Source: Colias croceus
Taxonomy: Eukaryota > Arthropoda > Insecta > Lepidoptera > Pieridae
Reading direction: 5' to 3'
Length of the DNA stretch: 64,000 nt
Assembly: GCF_905220415.1 (NCBI RefSeq)
Contig: NC_059562.1
Span: 885,501 to 949,500 of the forward strand
The notes under the pieces were generated by a model that had not been told where the DNA came from, made no database searches, and was given only the letters and a program-made list of their open reading frames with translations. Position numbers and translations under genes: made by a program. Numbering within the stretch: the first letter of the stretch is position 1; each line of letters begins with the position of its first letter. This document shows positions 43,901 through 48,979 of the stretch, piece after piece.

Positions 43901-45683
43901 AAAATTGAAATATTATTTCTTTCACAGAATATCCACTTTTATGATAACAAAACTTTTGTAATAAAATTATAAACAAAATTTAATTTAAATTAACAAGTTG
44001 AAAAACACCTTTTTTGAGTCATGAAATTAAAATTTATAAATTTTTATTGTACATACACGAACTACTACGATATGCGACATGTGCGACACTATAAGTATTT
44101 TGGAAGCTTTTAACTGAGCAAAAAAAAACTAAAAATTACCTTTGCGCCTCTAAATCATTATCTGGTGTCTTCGGCGGGGTGATGTTAGTGGAGCTTTCAT
44201 CTTCAGTCGCTGATGATGAACGTCGCAAGCGTTCAGGAGCGTCTCCGGAGTCATGTCTTCGCTTCAGACTTAAAGGTATCTGGGTGAAGGGTTTGCCTGG
44301 TGATGAAGGTCAGTTTTTAGCTGCTTGGTTTTTAAAAATGGTTAAAAATTAGAACTATTCGAATTTGTAAAATTTTGGGAATAATACATTGTACAGATTG
44401 TACAGATATTTTTAACTGATTGATTTATAAGAGTTGTTAAAACGAATAGAAAGCAGTTGAATTGTTGAATATTATAAAGTATTGTTGTCCTGCAACAGCT
44501 GGTATCTTTAAGATAGTTAGTTGAATTTAATTAGTAACTTGAGTCCGCTTTTCAGGCATACATATTACGTTAAGACAGTGAGATATTTATTTGTTTACAT
44601 GATTTATATTCGAAATCAATAATGATATACAAGGATAGGTATTTAAATATCTACATTAAGTCGTAAAATTTCTATTAAAAATATGGCGCGATAAAATAAA
44701 TCATACATTAAAAGTTGTCATATCTAATATACTAATTTAAATTCATCAGTTTTTCTTTAATAACATTAAAATTAAATTAATAAAACATGTATCGGTATTA
44801 TTACAACATGCCACCGAATCCGCAAACGGATATGAATACATCATTATAATTTACATAAAAACATACATCATTGTCACTTACCTTGAAGCGCTTCCAACGC
44901 CCTGATTTGCCCACTTATGGCATCAGCCACTTCGTTAGACGACAACCCGTAAATCCCAAGTAATTCTTTCATAGTATTCATTGCGTAATCTCTTAAAATC
45001 CTATTCGCTGTGTCACCGTTCTGCTGACCCTCCATCCCCTCTTGGTTCTCCCTATCATTCGAATTAATATCCTTATTTTCATCAGAATCAGAATCCCGTC
45101 TCCGCGGAGGAGAATTCGTTTTAATTAGCTGCGATATAGCAAAAGGATTTTTGGCACAAAACGTCTTATTCTGGAGATTGTTGAAATTCAACACCGTCCT
45201 CTCTTTCTCGCCGTCGGTCATTTGTAAACTATGTATGTAAGATCTCTGAAACGTGTCCACCTTTTTCTCTTCCGACAATCTGTTCTGGTAATCTATGTTC
45301 TCATTGGAATCTGTACTTAATCGCCTGCTGAGATCCACAGCGCCTCCCTTGAGTAGACTGAAGTTCTTAACGCCTATTTTCGAATAACTACTGTCTTCAG
45401 CGTTGTCTGGTGTCGTTCTGTCGTTTCCATTGACAGGACTTTGTATATCACAGTGCTCGTTGGATTCGTCTGAGAAAGTGCTGGCGTTGGGCGCGCATCT
45501 GGGCTTGAAGTTCTTTCTTTTGTTGCGTTTGGGCATGTTGTAGTAGGGGGACATGTCGGTGCTGTGCTCTTCCTGGTTGTCGTTGGTCTCTGCCCAGGAG
45601 GCTCCATGGAGGTAGAGGGGCTCTTCGGGAGCTGGCTGGAGACGCTCATGTACAGATTCTTGATGCGCTGCCATGGTAGTCAT
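14658..45683 (-). CDS. cas: Castor zinc-finger transcription factor, 25 coding exons, 1,595 aa
   Basis: This is the insect orthologue of Drosophila castor and vertebrate CASZ1, a nuclear DNA-binding factor. In flies it is a late member of the neuroblast temporal series. Coding segments (joined from high to low coordinate) run from ATG 45681-45683 to TGA 14658-14660; every junction keeps phase and the total is 4,788 nt. The N-terminus has a basic stretch (52-62) and a conserved helix with LRDYAMNTMKELLG (about 230-243). VDYSRYVKR (about 443-451) leads into four closely packed castor fingers (458-675). Eight more lie at about 751-786, 805-847, 1006-1045, 1063-1100, 1209-1250, 1426-1466, 1484-1527 and 1545-1584, each with the C-x4/5-C ... 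H-F/Y-H-C para-finger signature. An AT-hook KRGRPPKN lies near 940-947. Coding exons 5 and 6 are split by a 17.9-kb intron. A second ATG three codons in has a stronger context and could also be used. TGA at 45693-45695 is in frame upstream, so the protein cannot extend further. Confidence 0.96.
15233..15376 (-). CDS. cas: castor coding exon 24 (residues 1496-1544), finger 11 end
   Basis: 144 nt, phase 1 on both sides; donor AGTAAAG|GTGAGG. Two acceptors six bases apart both keep frame: GGTACAG (exon end 15376) and GTTGCCAG (exon end 15382, adding Gly-Thr). It encodes KASHFHCLKCEFTC, VVAHRRQHQKLDSIQAAGF and the linker to finger 12. Vertebrate CASZ1 has LRCRFRC and ISAAGF at the same places. 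Confidence 0.91.
15741..15829 (-). CDS. cas: castor coding exon 23 (residues 1466-1496), finger 11 start
   Basis: 89 nt, phase 2 to 1; acceptor CTTTTTCAG, donor CTTTCG|GTAATT. It encodes LDTLMGGDFQQYRANVYC and QRPECPHASTF. Base composition is notably GC-richer than the introns around it. Confidence 0.91.
16098..16193 (-). CDS. cas: castor coding exon 22 (residues 1434-1466), finger 10 end
   Basis: 96 nt, phase 2 on both sides; acceptor TTTCTTGCAG, donor GAACG|GTAAGAA. It encodes THFHCTRKDCGYSFCDKT and QHTARHER, very close to the vertebrate finger THYHCTRENCGYKFCGRT. Confidence 0.94.
16715..16862. other. GC-rich island inside a castor intron
   Basis: About 150 bases between coding exons 21 and 22 are far richer in G+C than the intron around them. 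The minus strand has an acceptor-like CGCTACAG and a donor-like GGCCG|GTAGTG, but the phases do not fit the flanking exons. It could be a repeat, an enhancer or a rarely used exon. Confidence 0.35.
16972..17154 (+). mobile_element. Helitron-like element, type C, in castor intron
   Basis: It runs from TCCATACTAATATTATAAATG through (GTCT)n to GGCGGACCGCTAG, flanked by A and T. It ends 24 bp from the splice donor of coding exon 21. Confidence 0.75.
17179..17298 (-). CDS. cas: castor coding exon 21 (residues 1394-1434), finger 10 start
   Basis: 120 nt, phase 2 on both sides; acceptor CTATTTCAG, donor GATACAG|GTATTT. It encodes PEGYLRFRFNEDCAYQQCGY, the start of finger 10 (Cys 1426). A Helitron-like element begins only 24 bp beyond its donor. 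Confidence 0.91.
17661..17786 (-). CDS. cas: castor coding exon 20 (residues 1352-1394)
   Basis: 126 nt, phase 2 on both sides; acceptor TTCTTCCAG, donor AAATC|GTAAGTG. It encodes a Pro/Leu/Tyr-rich linker with FPLYPAMMYPPELLLEQ, then an acidic helix (LDKEAELIAKS). Confidence 0.9.
18156..18304 (-). CDS. cas: castor coding exon 19 (residues 1303-1352)
   Basis: 149 nt, phase 0 to 2; acceptor TTTTTCTCCAG, donor CGCAGGG|GTAAGTT. It encodes a Gln/Leu-rich, probably helical segment (VQAVQSLLLQQYLSGG, LQEQLKMQQQY). The plus-strand open frame over it is a shadow. Confidence 0.9.
18687..18797 (-). CDS. cas: castor coding exon 18 (residues 1266-1302)
   Basis: 111 nt, phase 0 on both sides; acceptor CCTTCTTTCAG, donor GAACAA|GTAAGTT. 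It encodes ETLEREYPEISILPS followed by a Ser/Thr/Pro-rich linker with no finger. It is symmetric and so a candidate cassette exon. Confidence 0.88.
19000..19325 (-). CDS. cas: castor coding exon 17 (residues 1157-1265), finger 9
   Basis: 326 nt, phase 1 to 0; acceptor TTTATTCCAG, donor ACTAAG|GTAAGG. A Ser/Pro-rich linker precedes finger 9 (CHDQAC, NLHYHCPHCG, FSHMVKKH; about 1209-1250). Confidence 0.92.
19510..20008 (-). CDS. cas: castor coding exon 16 (residues 991-1157), fingers 7-8
   Basis: 499 nt, phase 0 to 1; acceptor TTTATTTCAG, donor GTTTCGG|GTATGT. It encodes finger 7 (VCSQYYQNC, LHLHCFNC) and finger 8 (CGGKSC, RSHFHCAQGNNC). An acidic tail follows with two IKSE motifs (about 1106-1109 and 1144-1147) that match the sumoylation consensus. 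Confidence 0.93.
20140..20241 (-). CDS. cas: castor coding exon 15 (residues 957-990)
   Basis: 102 nt, phase 0 on both sides; acceptor AACATTTTAG, donor GTTTCCT|GTAAGTA. It encodes VTPQAIFTSFKLPKSNQIPP and a Val/Ile/Pro-rich linker. It is symmetric, so skipping would keep the frame. Confidence 0.87.
20371..20769 (-). CDS. cas: castor coding exon 14 (residues 824-956), finger 6 end, PNL repeats, AT-hook
   Basis: 399 nt, phase 0 on both sides; acceptor TTCTTTACAG, donor GATAAT|GTAAGTG. It completes finger 6 (ENCGAVILSSEDQPFRRLEH). A low-complexity region follows, rich in Pro, Asn, Leu and Gln, in which PNL and QL recur about every 8-10 residues. It ends with the AT-hook-like KRGRPPKN. CASZ1 has a comparable GRPSK motif, though placed before its fingers. 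Confidence 0.92.
20847..20893 (-). repeat. tRNA-like fragment (B box) in castor intron
   Basis: On the minus strand, GTGGGTTCGAATCCC is a perfect B-box/T-arm sequence, preceded by TGGTAAC and a possible anticodon-arm remnant. There is no acceptor stem or clear A box, so it is a tRNA or SINE fragment rather than a gene. Confidence 0.4.
21008..21158 (-). CDS. cas: castor coding exon 13 (residues 773-823), fingers 5-6
   Basis: 151 nt, phase 2 to 0; acceptor TTTTCTTACAG, donor ACTTGG|GTAAGTA. It closes finger 5 (HNTMVKHVLEHEQQN) and opens finger 6 (PCSNSACQH, THYHCTW). Confidence 0.92.
21477..21519. repeat. Stem-loop in castor intron
   Basis: ATTATCGTCTAA (21477-21488) and TTAGACGATAAT (21508-21519) form a perfect 12-bp stem around a 19-base loop. 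Its role is unknown. Confidence 0.45.
21569..21711 (-). CDS. cas: castor coding exon 12 (residues 726-773), finger 5 start
   Basis: 143 nt, phase 0 to 2; acceptor TATTTTTCAG, donor GCCCATAG|GTAAAT. It encodes VEELSRKYIETFSG and finger 5 with C-x2-C spacing (Cys 751), LNKHYHCLAEGC. Confidence 0.9.
21769..21944. repeat. Inverted-repeat element in castor intron
   Basis: GAAGTGAAAACTT (21769-21781) and AAGTTTTCACTTC (21932-21944) are perfect 13-bp inverted repeats around ~150 bases. The arms resemble those of the elements near 25.1 and 37.4 kb with one extra A. It is probably a MITE. Confidence 0.55.
22139..22268 (-). CDS. cas: castor coding exon 11 (residues 682-725)
   Basis: 130 nt, phase 2 to 0; acceptor TAATTCACAG, donor CCTTAT|GTAAGTA. 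It encodes a linker, LPTSVIQSALMQQGADLSMY, and an Asp/Met-rich segment. No finger is present. Confidence 0.9.
22709..22931 (-). CDS. cas: castor coding exon 10 (residues 608-682), fingers 3 end and 4
   Basis: 223 nt, phase 1 to 2; acceptor CACACAG|AAAAGC, donor AGCTTTGG|GTATGA. It encodes EKHKTYHIKDEALSKDGFKK and finger 4 (Cys 634, CNHIHC, FTHKRKHERK). Reading through its donor would add only YDF before a TAG at 22696-22698. Confidence 0.93.
23299..23500 (-). CDS. cas: castor coding exon 9 (residues 541-608), fingers 2-3
   Basis: 202 nt, phase 0 to 1; acceptor ACCTTTCCAG, donor GATATGG|GTAAGTA. It encodes the end of finger 2 (STSDVQMHANYHRK) and most of finger 3 (FQRFRATESC, TTHFHCRRPGCTYTFKNK). 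This is the most conserved block of the family. Confidence 0.95.
23823..23963 (-). CDS. cas: castor coding exon 8 (residues 494-540), fingers 1 end and 2 start
   Basis: 141 nt, phase 0 on both sides; acceptor CTTTCACAG, donor GATAAG|GTATGT. It carries WHKKRDESLAHGFMRYSPLDDC and THYHCIQDGC. The GF-R-sPLDDC linker is nearly identical to the vertebrate CASZ1 linker. Confidence 0.93.
24253..24379 (-). CDS. cas: castor coding exon 7 (residues 451-493), finger 1
   Basis: 127 nt, phase 2 to 0, acceptor CAAAATCAG, donor TTCAAG|GTAAGAA. It encodes the first castor finger: Cys 458 and 463, REHFHC (469-474), then CTARVFCKKEEMIRHFK, completed by HKK in the next exon. Confidence 0.93.
24487..24659. mobile_element. 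Foldback element in castor intron
   Basis: The left arm (24487-24547, GCGCGCAAGAGCAACTTT...) is the imperfect reverse complement of the right arm (24590-24659, ...AGTTGCTCTTGCGGCTGCGC). Arms of ~60 bp enclose ~42 bases, so RNA from either strand would form a long hairpin. There is no coding capacity. Confidence 0.65.
24860..24944 (-). CDS. cas: castor coding exon 6 (residues 423-451)
   Basis: The acceptor is TTGTTCTCAG and the donor GTTAAAAG|GTATCT; 85 nt, phase 1 to 2. It encodes LLSALNHLDQARKNSLQ and then VDYSRYVKR, the conserved lead-in to the first castor finger. The phase matches exon 5 across the giant intron. Confidence 0.9.
25030..25190 (+). mobile_element. AAGTGAAACTTC-type inverted-repeat element
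   Basis: GAAGTGAAACTT (25052-25063) and AAGTTTCACTTC (25172-25183) are perfect inverted arms. The interior shares CCATGACGTGACGG, then TTTTACTCTCAACGCGC, with the copy at 37.4 kb and a reversed copy at 56.4 kb. It is therefore a dispersed non-coding family. Confidence 0.65.
25487..25906. repeat. Region bounded by 17-bp perfect inverted repeats
   Basis: GAGCGTTTTGAACGCGT (25487-25503) and its exact reverse complement (25890-25906) bound 420 bases of AT-rich DNA. Inside is a tandem duplication of a 27-bp unit (25535-25561 and 25562-25588, TATAGAGCCGACTAGTTTCG). This is probably an old TIR element; no transposase is visible. Confidence 0.5.
26250..26390 (+). mobile_element. Helitron-like element, type A, 5'-truncated
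   Basis: It has only the 3' two thirds of type A: ATGAAATTTAGCACACATAT through CCCACGGGAATGGG, the terminal hairpin and CTAG at 26387-26390. Confidence 0.65.
26391..29795. other. Castor giant intron, part 1: AT-rich, nothing recognised
   Basis: No ORF with homology, splice-competent exon or bounded repeat was found. Two minus-strand open frames (near 28.1-28.3 and 29.0-29.3 kb) are short, lack recognisable domains and look like chance. Confidence 0.45.
29796..30018 (+). mobile_element. Helitron-like element, type E
   Basis: This near-full-length copy starts TCTTATGCAATATTATAAAG and ends GGCGGAAAGCTAG. The interior matches the 8.9-kb copy. Confidence 0.7.
30019..30189 (+). mobile_element. 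Decayed Helitron-like element abutting the previous one
   Basis: It shows only CTGAACCAATTTAGG and the type C 3' end (TACCACGGGCGAAGCC, then GGAATGCTAG). It begins where the preceding copy ends. Confidence 0.5.
30877..31092 (+). repeat. Direct duplication, ~79-bp units 137 bp apart
   Basis: AACTTAGGCGTATCCAAGTG (from 30877) and AACTTAGGCTTAGCCAAGTT (from 31014) start units that stay alignable through ATTAGTCATATGATACTCTT to about 30955 and 31092. The register is constant at 137 bp, with under 15% mismatch. Confidence 0.65.
31125..31225. promoter_or_regulatory. Candidate intronic regulatory block rich in GATC/CGAT words
   Basis: The block contains CCGGCGGCGGATG, GGGATCGATCGATAAAGGATC and GGCCATCGATATCGGG. 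It is more complex and GC-richer than its surroundings and lies in the castor giant intron. Enhancer or boundary function is inferred only. Confidence 0.3.
32208..32258. promoter_or_regulatory. CGATA cluster, possible boundary or enhancer
   Basis: Four CGATA words occur within 32 bp (from 32219, 32226, 32238 and 32246). Clustered CGATA is the binding pattern of Drosophila BEAF-32 and overlaps DREF sites (TATCGATA). Function here is inferred. Confidence 0.3.
32260..34697. other. Castor giant intron, part 2: AT-rich with short GT/CA tracts
   Basis: No gene is seen. Short (GT)n and (CA)n-like tracts lie near 33.65-33.69 and 34.09-34.12 kb. Confidence 0.45.
34698..34867 (+). mobile_element. Helitron-like element, type A, 5'-truncated
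   Basis: It includes ACTGAACCGATTAAAATGAAATT, ATCCCGGAAATCCTACGGG and the terminal hairpin, and ends GCTAA, a valid CTRR variant. Confidence 0.65.
35667..35869 (-). mobile_element. Helitron-like element, type D
   Basis: It matches type D through CACTCCTGTTAGTCGTAGAG, AAATCGGACTAGTAG and the TATAGA end. The GC-rich end lacks a clean CTAG, so this boundary is approximate. Confidence 0.6.
35936..36110. repeat. Possible decayed TIR-type repeat
   Basis: AGGGTGTTTCAACAGG at the start and TACAGGGTGATTAATTTT near the end recall Tc1/mariner-like termini. The middle is GC-richer than its surroundings. The ends are not clear inverted repeats. Confidence 0.3.
36111..37370. other. Castor giant intron, part 3: nothing recognised
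   Basis: This is AT-rich non-coding DNA. A short near-repeat around CTACTTAGTTTATTTATAAA and CTAAGAGGA occurs near 36.57-36.70 kb. Confidence 0.4.
37371..37510 (+). mobile_element. AAGTGAAACTTC-type inverted-repeat element
   Basis: GAAGTGAAACTTC (37391-37403) and GAAGTTTCACTTC (37488-37500) are perfect 13-bp inverted repeats. It shares CGAGCACACGTGTCAGAAGT and CCATGACGTGACGGCATT with the 25-kb copy. Confidence 0.65.
38616..38705 (+). repeat. Duplicate of the B segment of the 41.7-kb repeat cluster
   Basis: About 90 bases from AAAATGGTTTCGTAGTTCTG to GAATTTTCTTAGTTAA are almost identical to 41800-41889, differing by a few substitutions and a small indel. Confidence 0.7.
39110..40133. other. 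Castor giant intron, part 4: GC-rich start, then AT-rich
   Basis: CCTTAAGAGGCCGGCGGACG followed by TTTTTCCATACAAACGTA looks like a dispersed lepidopteran repeat start, but I cannot define its end. No gene is seen. Confidence 0.3.
40134..40588 (-). mobile_element. Helitron-like element, type F, copy 1 of a head-to-tail pair
   Basis: The minus-strand 3' end is CTAG (40134-40137) with the GC-rich TCCGTCCGCGCGGATGTCCG nearby. The other end carries CAGAATTGACCCTTCTACAG. It contains (CAGA)n at about 40446-40469. The next copy begins directly at its boundary. Confidence 0.7.
40589..41089 (-). mobile_element. Helitron-like element, type F, copy 2
   Basis: Same orientation and sequence as copy 1: CTAG at 40589-40592, TATCGATCCAGTAACACCCC, and CAGATTTATTATATGTATAG at the far end. 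It has a longer (CAGA)n array near 40915-40955. Confidence 0.7.
41181..41401 (-). mobile_element. Helitron-like element, type A
   Basis: It is full-length on the minus strand, from TCCTACTAGTAATATTATAAA to CTAG (41181-41184). It includes the GC-rich hairpin and CCGTTCCCGTGGGATTTTCG on the plus strand. Confidence 0.75.
41560..41986 (+). repeat. A-B-A repeat cluster in castor giant intron
   Basis: Segment A (41688-41787, TGGTGACATTTAATACAGAC...) recurs at 41887-41986 with about 94% identity and a 199-bp register. Segment B lies between them and again at 38616-38705. The left flank (41580-41690) is GC-rich. A 104-residue open frame crosses it but has no recognisable domain, so I treat it as repeat DNA. 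Confidence 0.6.
42570..42791 (+). mobile_element. Helitron-like element, type C/A hybrid
   Basis: The 5' half is type C (TCCATACTAATATTATAAATG, (GTCT)n, GATACCCGAGAAAGGACATA). The 3' half is type A (ATCCCGGAAATCCCACGGG, hairpin, CTAG at 42788-42791). It lies 87 bp from the donor of castor coding exon 5. Confidence 0.75.
42879..42945 (-). CDS. cas: castor coding exon 5 (residues 401-423)
   Basis: This 67-nt exon runs from acceptor TATTTTTAG to donor GCCAGTG|GTAAGTA, phase 0 to 1. It encodes GFFQKQSMMDAEDSQERKL. It is the last exon before the 17.9-kb intron; a Helitron-like element sits 87 bp past its donor. Confidence 0.85.
43158..43262 (-). CDS. cas: castor coding exon 4 (residues 366-400)
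   Basis: This is 105 nt, exactly 35 codons, phase 0 on both sides. The acceptor TTTTTTTAG and donor ATGCAG|GTAAAT are good. It encodes a Gln/Leu-rich segment with NMLMRKNLEDLANLQMQ, probably helical. Because it is symmetric it could be skipped without a frameshift. Confidence 0.87.
43531..43666 (-). CDS. cas: castor coding exon 3 (residues 320-365)
   Basis: The acceptor is TTGTTATAG|AC. The donor is GGACAG|GTTCTT, a weak match beyond the GT. It enters in phase 2 and leaves in phase 0 over 136 nt. It encodes RALQIINHQSMRLFKSQ, an acidic stretch and LDLS (354-357), a second CtBP-like motif. Confidence 0.87.
44140..44296 (-). CDS. cas: castor coding exon 2 (residues 268-320)
   Basis: The acceptor is CATCACCAG|GC and the donor is GCAAAG|GTAATT. 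It enters in phase 1 and leaves in phase 2 over 157 nt. It encodes KPFTQIPLSLKRRHDSGD followed by a Ser/Thr/Pro-rich stretch. The KRR cluster may be part of a nuclear localisation signal. Confidence 0.9.
44882..45683 (-). CDS. cas: castor coding exon 1 (residues 1-268)
   Basis: It holds the start codon at 45683. The exon itself extends to about 45712, where TTGTCGCAG forms an acceptor, so 29 bases are 5' UTR. The donor is TTCAAG|GTAAGTG, phase 1. It encodes a polar, probably disordered region with a basic patch at 52-62, a VDLS motif (116-119) that could bind the CtBP co-repressor, and the conserved helix LRDYAMNTMKELLGIYGL (about 230-247). That helix resembles the N-terminal LRDYAASTM segment of vertebrate CASZ1. 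Confidence 0.93.
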
Positions 45684-45712
45684 CGCTCTCTCTCACACGA
45701 CCCGAGACCGAC
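45684..45712 (-). other. cas: castor 5' UTR part of first coding exon
   Basis: There are 29 bases between the acceptor TTGTCGCAG and the ATG. TGA at 45693-45695 is in frame with the start, which argues against a longer N-terminus. The polypyrimidine tract is weak, so the boundary is tentative. Confidence 0.5.
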
Positions 45713-46056
45713 CTGCGACAATCAAACAATTAAATTTGAATTCAACACTTTATTTACAATAATAATGATTCATTTTGTTTCGATATAAATGGAGACAATG
45801 TTGAATTAACAATAGTCTTTTGTTGGCTGAGATTAGCTGAATACTGTGCGATGTTATGATTCGCTTTTAAAATGTTAACGTTGTTTATTAAATAATGTAT
45901 TTGTATCGATTTCGGTTCCTGTTGCTAAGCTTGAATGAAAATTTCATTGTATTGATGAGAAAGAACATATTAAGTACTCGAGACTTCGAGAGGTTAAATT
46001 TAAAAGATCAAAGGTTAAGATTTTTGTTTAACTTTATTGTAAAACTATTTACTTAC

Positions 46057-46145
46057 CAAGAATAAATATTTTTATATCCAGTTACATCTTTTTAGGCCGA
46101 ATAAATATATATTTCAGTCTTCTAATACAGCCGCAAGTGTAACAT
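46057..46145 (-). other. cas: Probable non-coding castor 5' UTR exon
   Basis: 89 bases lie between a strong acceptor (TTTGTTTCAG) and a consensus donor (TTCTTG|GTAAGT) on the castor strand, 345 bp upstream of the first coding exon. It contains a short upstream ORF (ATG to TAG in 8 codons). An acceptor at its 5' side means at least one further exon and the promoter lie at higher coordinates. Confidence 0.45.
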
Positions 46146-46429
46146 CTGAAACAAAGAATAAATAAATTATAATAATTGAAAATAACGATTGTTTTTGTAT
46201 TGTAGAGGCATGTATATAATCATTTAAGTAGGTACATTTGAATTGTTGTTATTACATTTCTAAAGATAAATTGTTTTATACAAATAATTCAGTTATTTCT
46301 CATGCAATCTTTCAACCAATTTTAAATCGCAGAAATGTTACTTATATAACATAGTTTATTAACATTTTGCGAAACTCAAATAAGTAAAACATGAATGACA
46401 TTTACAATTTTTTAGATGTAACAAGAACA

Positions 46430-46612
46430 TCCCTACTAATATTATAAATGCGAAAGTAACTCTGTCTGTTTGTCTGTTACGCTTTCCCGCTTAAACCTTT
46501 CAACCGATTTTGATGAAATTCGGCACAGACAATCTTTAGGCCCTGAGAAAGAACATAGGCTACCTTTTATTGCGAAATATGTACCACGGGAGAACCCGGG
46601 GCGGACCGCTAG
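46430..46612 (+). mobile_element. Helitron-like element, type C
   Basis: It runs from TCCCTACTAATATTATAAATG to GGCGGACCGCTAG. (GTCT)n is short. It lies just upstream of the probable castor 5' UTR exon. Confidence 0.72.
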
Positions 46613-46641
46613 TGATAATATAATAAATATATTATCACTAG
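46609..46641. repeat. 33-bp palindrome at a Helitron end
   Basis: CTAGTGATAATATA, a 5-base spacer, then TATATTATCACTAG forms a perfect inverted repeat that begins with the CTAG terminus of the element. The symmetry continues imperfectly outward, GACCGCTAG versus CTAGCATAGCGGTC. Confidence 0.6.
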
Positions 46642-47738
46642 CATAGCGGTCTAATAAATATAATCGAATCTAAAACATAAATACATTAATAAAAAAAAAT
46701 AAAAAAACTCAAACTTCGCGGAAACAGCACTGTCTGACGTAACTCCATAATTTAAAAATAATGATACAAAAAAAAGCGTACACGCATCGATCAACTACGA
46801 AATTAATTATAAAGATCTATTTTCGAGAAAACGAGATCGCCCGCGGCAAAAAACTAGTATCATGACGAAATTTGTGTTGGACAATTGCTTATTAGTTAGC
46901 GGCCTTGATATGAGTACATGTCGATTATGTGTACGATTACCCTAAAATTTATGTGGCGGTTTTGTGAACGTTTACCCTAAATAAGTTAAAAAGGCTTGTT
47001 AGAAATAAATGAATTTTCTGTTAAAGTGATGAAATTAATCGTGTTATAATCGTTTAATTATAGTGTTAAAAATTTATATAAATTAAAATATGATATTAAT
47101 TATGAGCGAAACTAGAGCTTTACAAATTGACTCGTTGAGATAACAAGATAAGTTATTACGATTTCTTATGAACAGGAGAATACTGCAGTTTAAAGAATTG
47201 TTAATTAATGTTATTAATTTTTAAATATTTTCTTATATATACATGAATATTTAGATAAAATGGATACTGTGTTTTTTGTAAGTACATGTAGGTAATAATA
47301 ATTACCTAATTATCGATGTAGGTAGTTAACTGCTGACAGCGAATTCGAATAATAAATAATTGATTTCCGGGATTTCTTAGCTTAATTTACCTACATAATA
47401 AAGGGTACTTTTCAATTTTTATTTCTAATCAAGAGAAGCTGGGGTTCACAACTATAGTACCAGCATATTTTATTACTTGGTCGTTGTTTGAGGATATTAG
47501 ATTTACTAAGAAACGCAATAGCGGTATGTAAGTATAAAAATCGAGAAAATAATACGATAACGTCGTGAAAAAACAACAAAAATCCACAAACTTTTTGTTA
47601 AACTTAACAAATCGTGTTTCTTGGAAACTGTCGAGTAAAAAATGATGATTTGTGTATTCAATGTTTATTTCGCTAGTTCTTTTCCTGATGTTGTGCGTAA
47701 ACTATTGTAATTCGTAATTTTGTAATATTATTTTATAA

Positions 47739-47963
47739 CTAGATTTCCGTCCGCGGCTTCGCCCGCGTTTTCAAAGGAAAACCCAGATAGTTCCCGTTCC
47801 CGTGGGATTTCCGGGATAAAACCTATCCTATGTGTTAATCCAAGTTACCCTCTATATGTGTGCTAAATTTCATTGTAATCGGTTCAGTGGTATTTGAGTG
47901 AAAGAGTAACAAACACACACACACACATCCTCACAAACTTTCGCATTTATAATATTAGTAGGA
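47739..47963 (-). mobile_element. Helitron-like element, type A, with (CA)n
   Basis: Full-length on the minus strand from TCCTACTAATATTATAAATG to CTAG (47739-47742). It carries an ACACACACACACAC expansion at about 47912-47926. Confidence 0.75.
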
Positions 47964-48585
47964 TTATTTATTATCCTGGGTATTCTTATTTGGGATAAAA
48001 ATAATAAAATATATGTTGAATAGGCATTACTTGATAAAGAGGAAGATTTCAAAAGGTTAAAACATTTTGTTAAATTGATCGTGTAGTTCTTGTGTTAAAT
48101 TAACAAACGAACAACCAAAAATTTAAATCTATTCTTTACATTGATTTTTAATAGTAGTTTAAATGTTATAATTATTATTATATTTAAATTAGGAAAAACA
48201 TACTTTTAAACATTTAAACTTATCATTATGATTTATAATATCATAACCAAGCCAGTAGCCACCGGTTAGCAAAAATTACCTTTTCAATGTCTACTAAAAT
48301 ATTGGACACAATTATCGACTATTTCATCACTAGCCGACTGGTTTAGATCGACATATCGATACGTACATCACTACAACATCGACTTACAAATGTCAACATG
48401 TCACATAACTAGATATCGACGTTGAAACATTGAAGCAATATTTCTGAGAAATTTTAAATTATTTTATTTTGTATAATTTTTATAAATCTATTGGAATTTT
48501 GATTAATTTGTTTTGTTGATTGGCTCATTTGTACTTGTTAGTAAAATTATTATAAATAATCTCGAAATCGAAATCGAAATCTATC

Positions 48586-48933
48586 CAAGTTGCTTCCACT
48601 GTTTTCACAAGCAAAGCTTTATTTTACAAATCCGAATTCCATATTTATCTCATCTATACTAATATTATAAAGCTGAAGAGTTTGTTAGTTTGTTTGTATG
48701 AACGCGCTAAGCTCAACAACTACTGGTCCGATTTGAAAAATTATTTCGGTGTTAGATAGCCCATTTATCGAGGAAGGCTATAGGCTATATATCATCACGC
48801 TAAGACCAACAGGAGTGGAGCACTGCGAGTAAAACTGCAGGGCACAGCTAGTTATAAATTAATCTCTCTAAGAATCGATTCAAGTTGCTTCCACTGTTTT
48901 CACAAAGCTCTATTTTACAAATCAAAATTCCAC
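48586..48933 (+). repeat. Direct repeats flanking a type D Helitron-like element
   Basis: CAAGTTGCTTCCACTGTTTT starts at 48586 and again at 48881. Similarity extends for ~53 bp with a few indels. The insertion (48653-48851) lies between the two copies. Confidence 0.6.
48653..48851 (+). mobile_element. Helitron-like element, type D
   Basis: Full-length, from TCTATACTAATATTATAAAGC to GGGCACAGCTAG, with CTACTGGTCCGATTTGAAAA and CACGCTAAGACCAACAGGAG inside. Confidence 0.72.
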
Positions 48934-48979
48934 ATAATATATTATTCCATCTCATCACACACAATCAATAATTGAAGGA

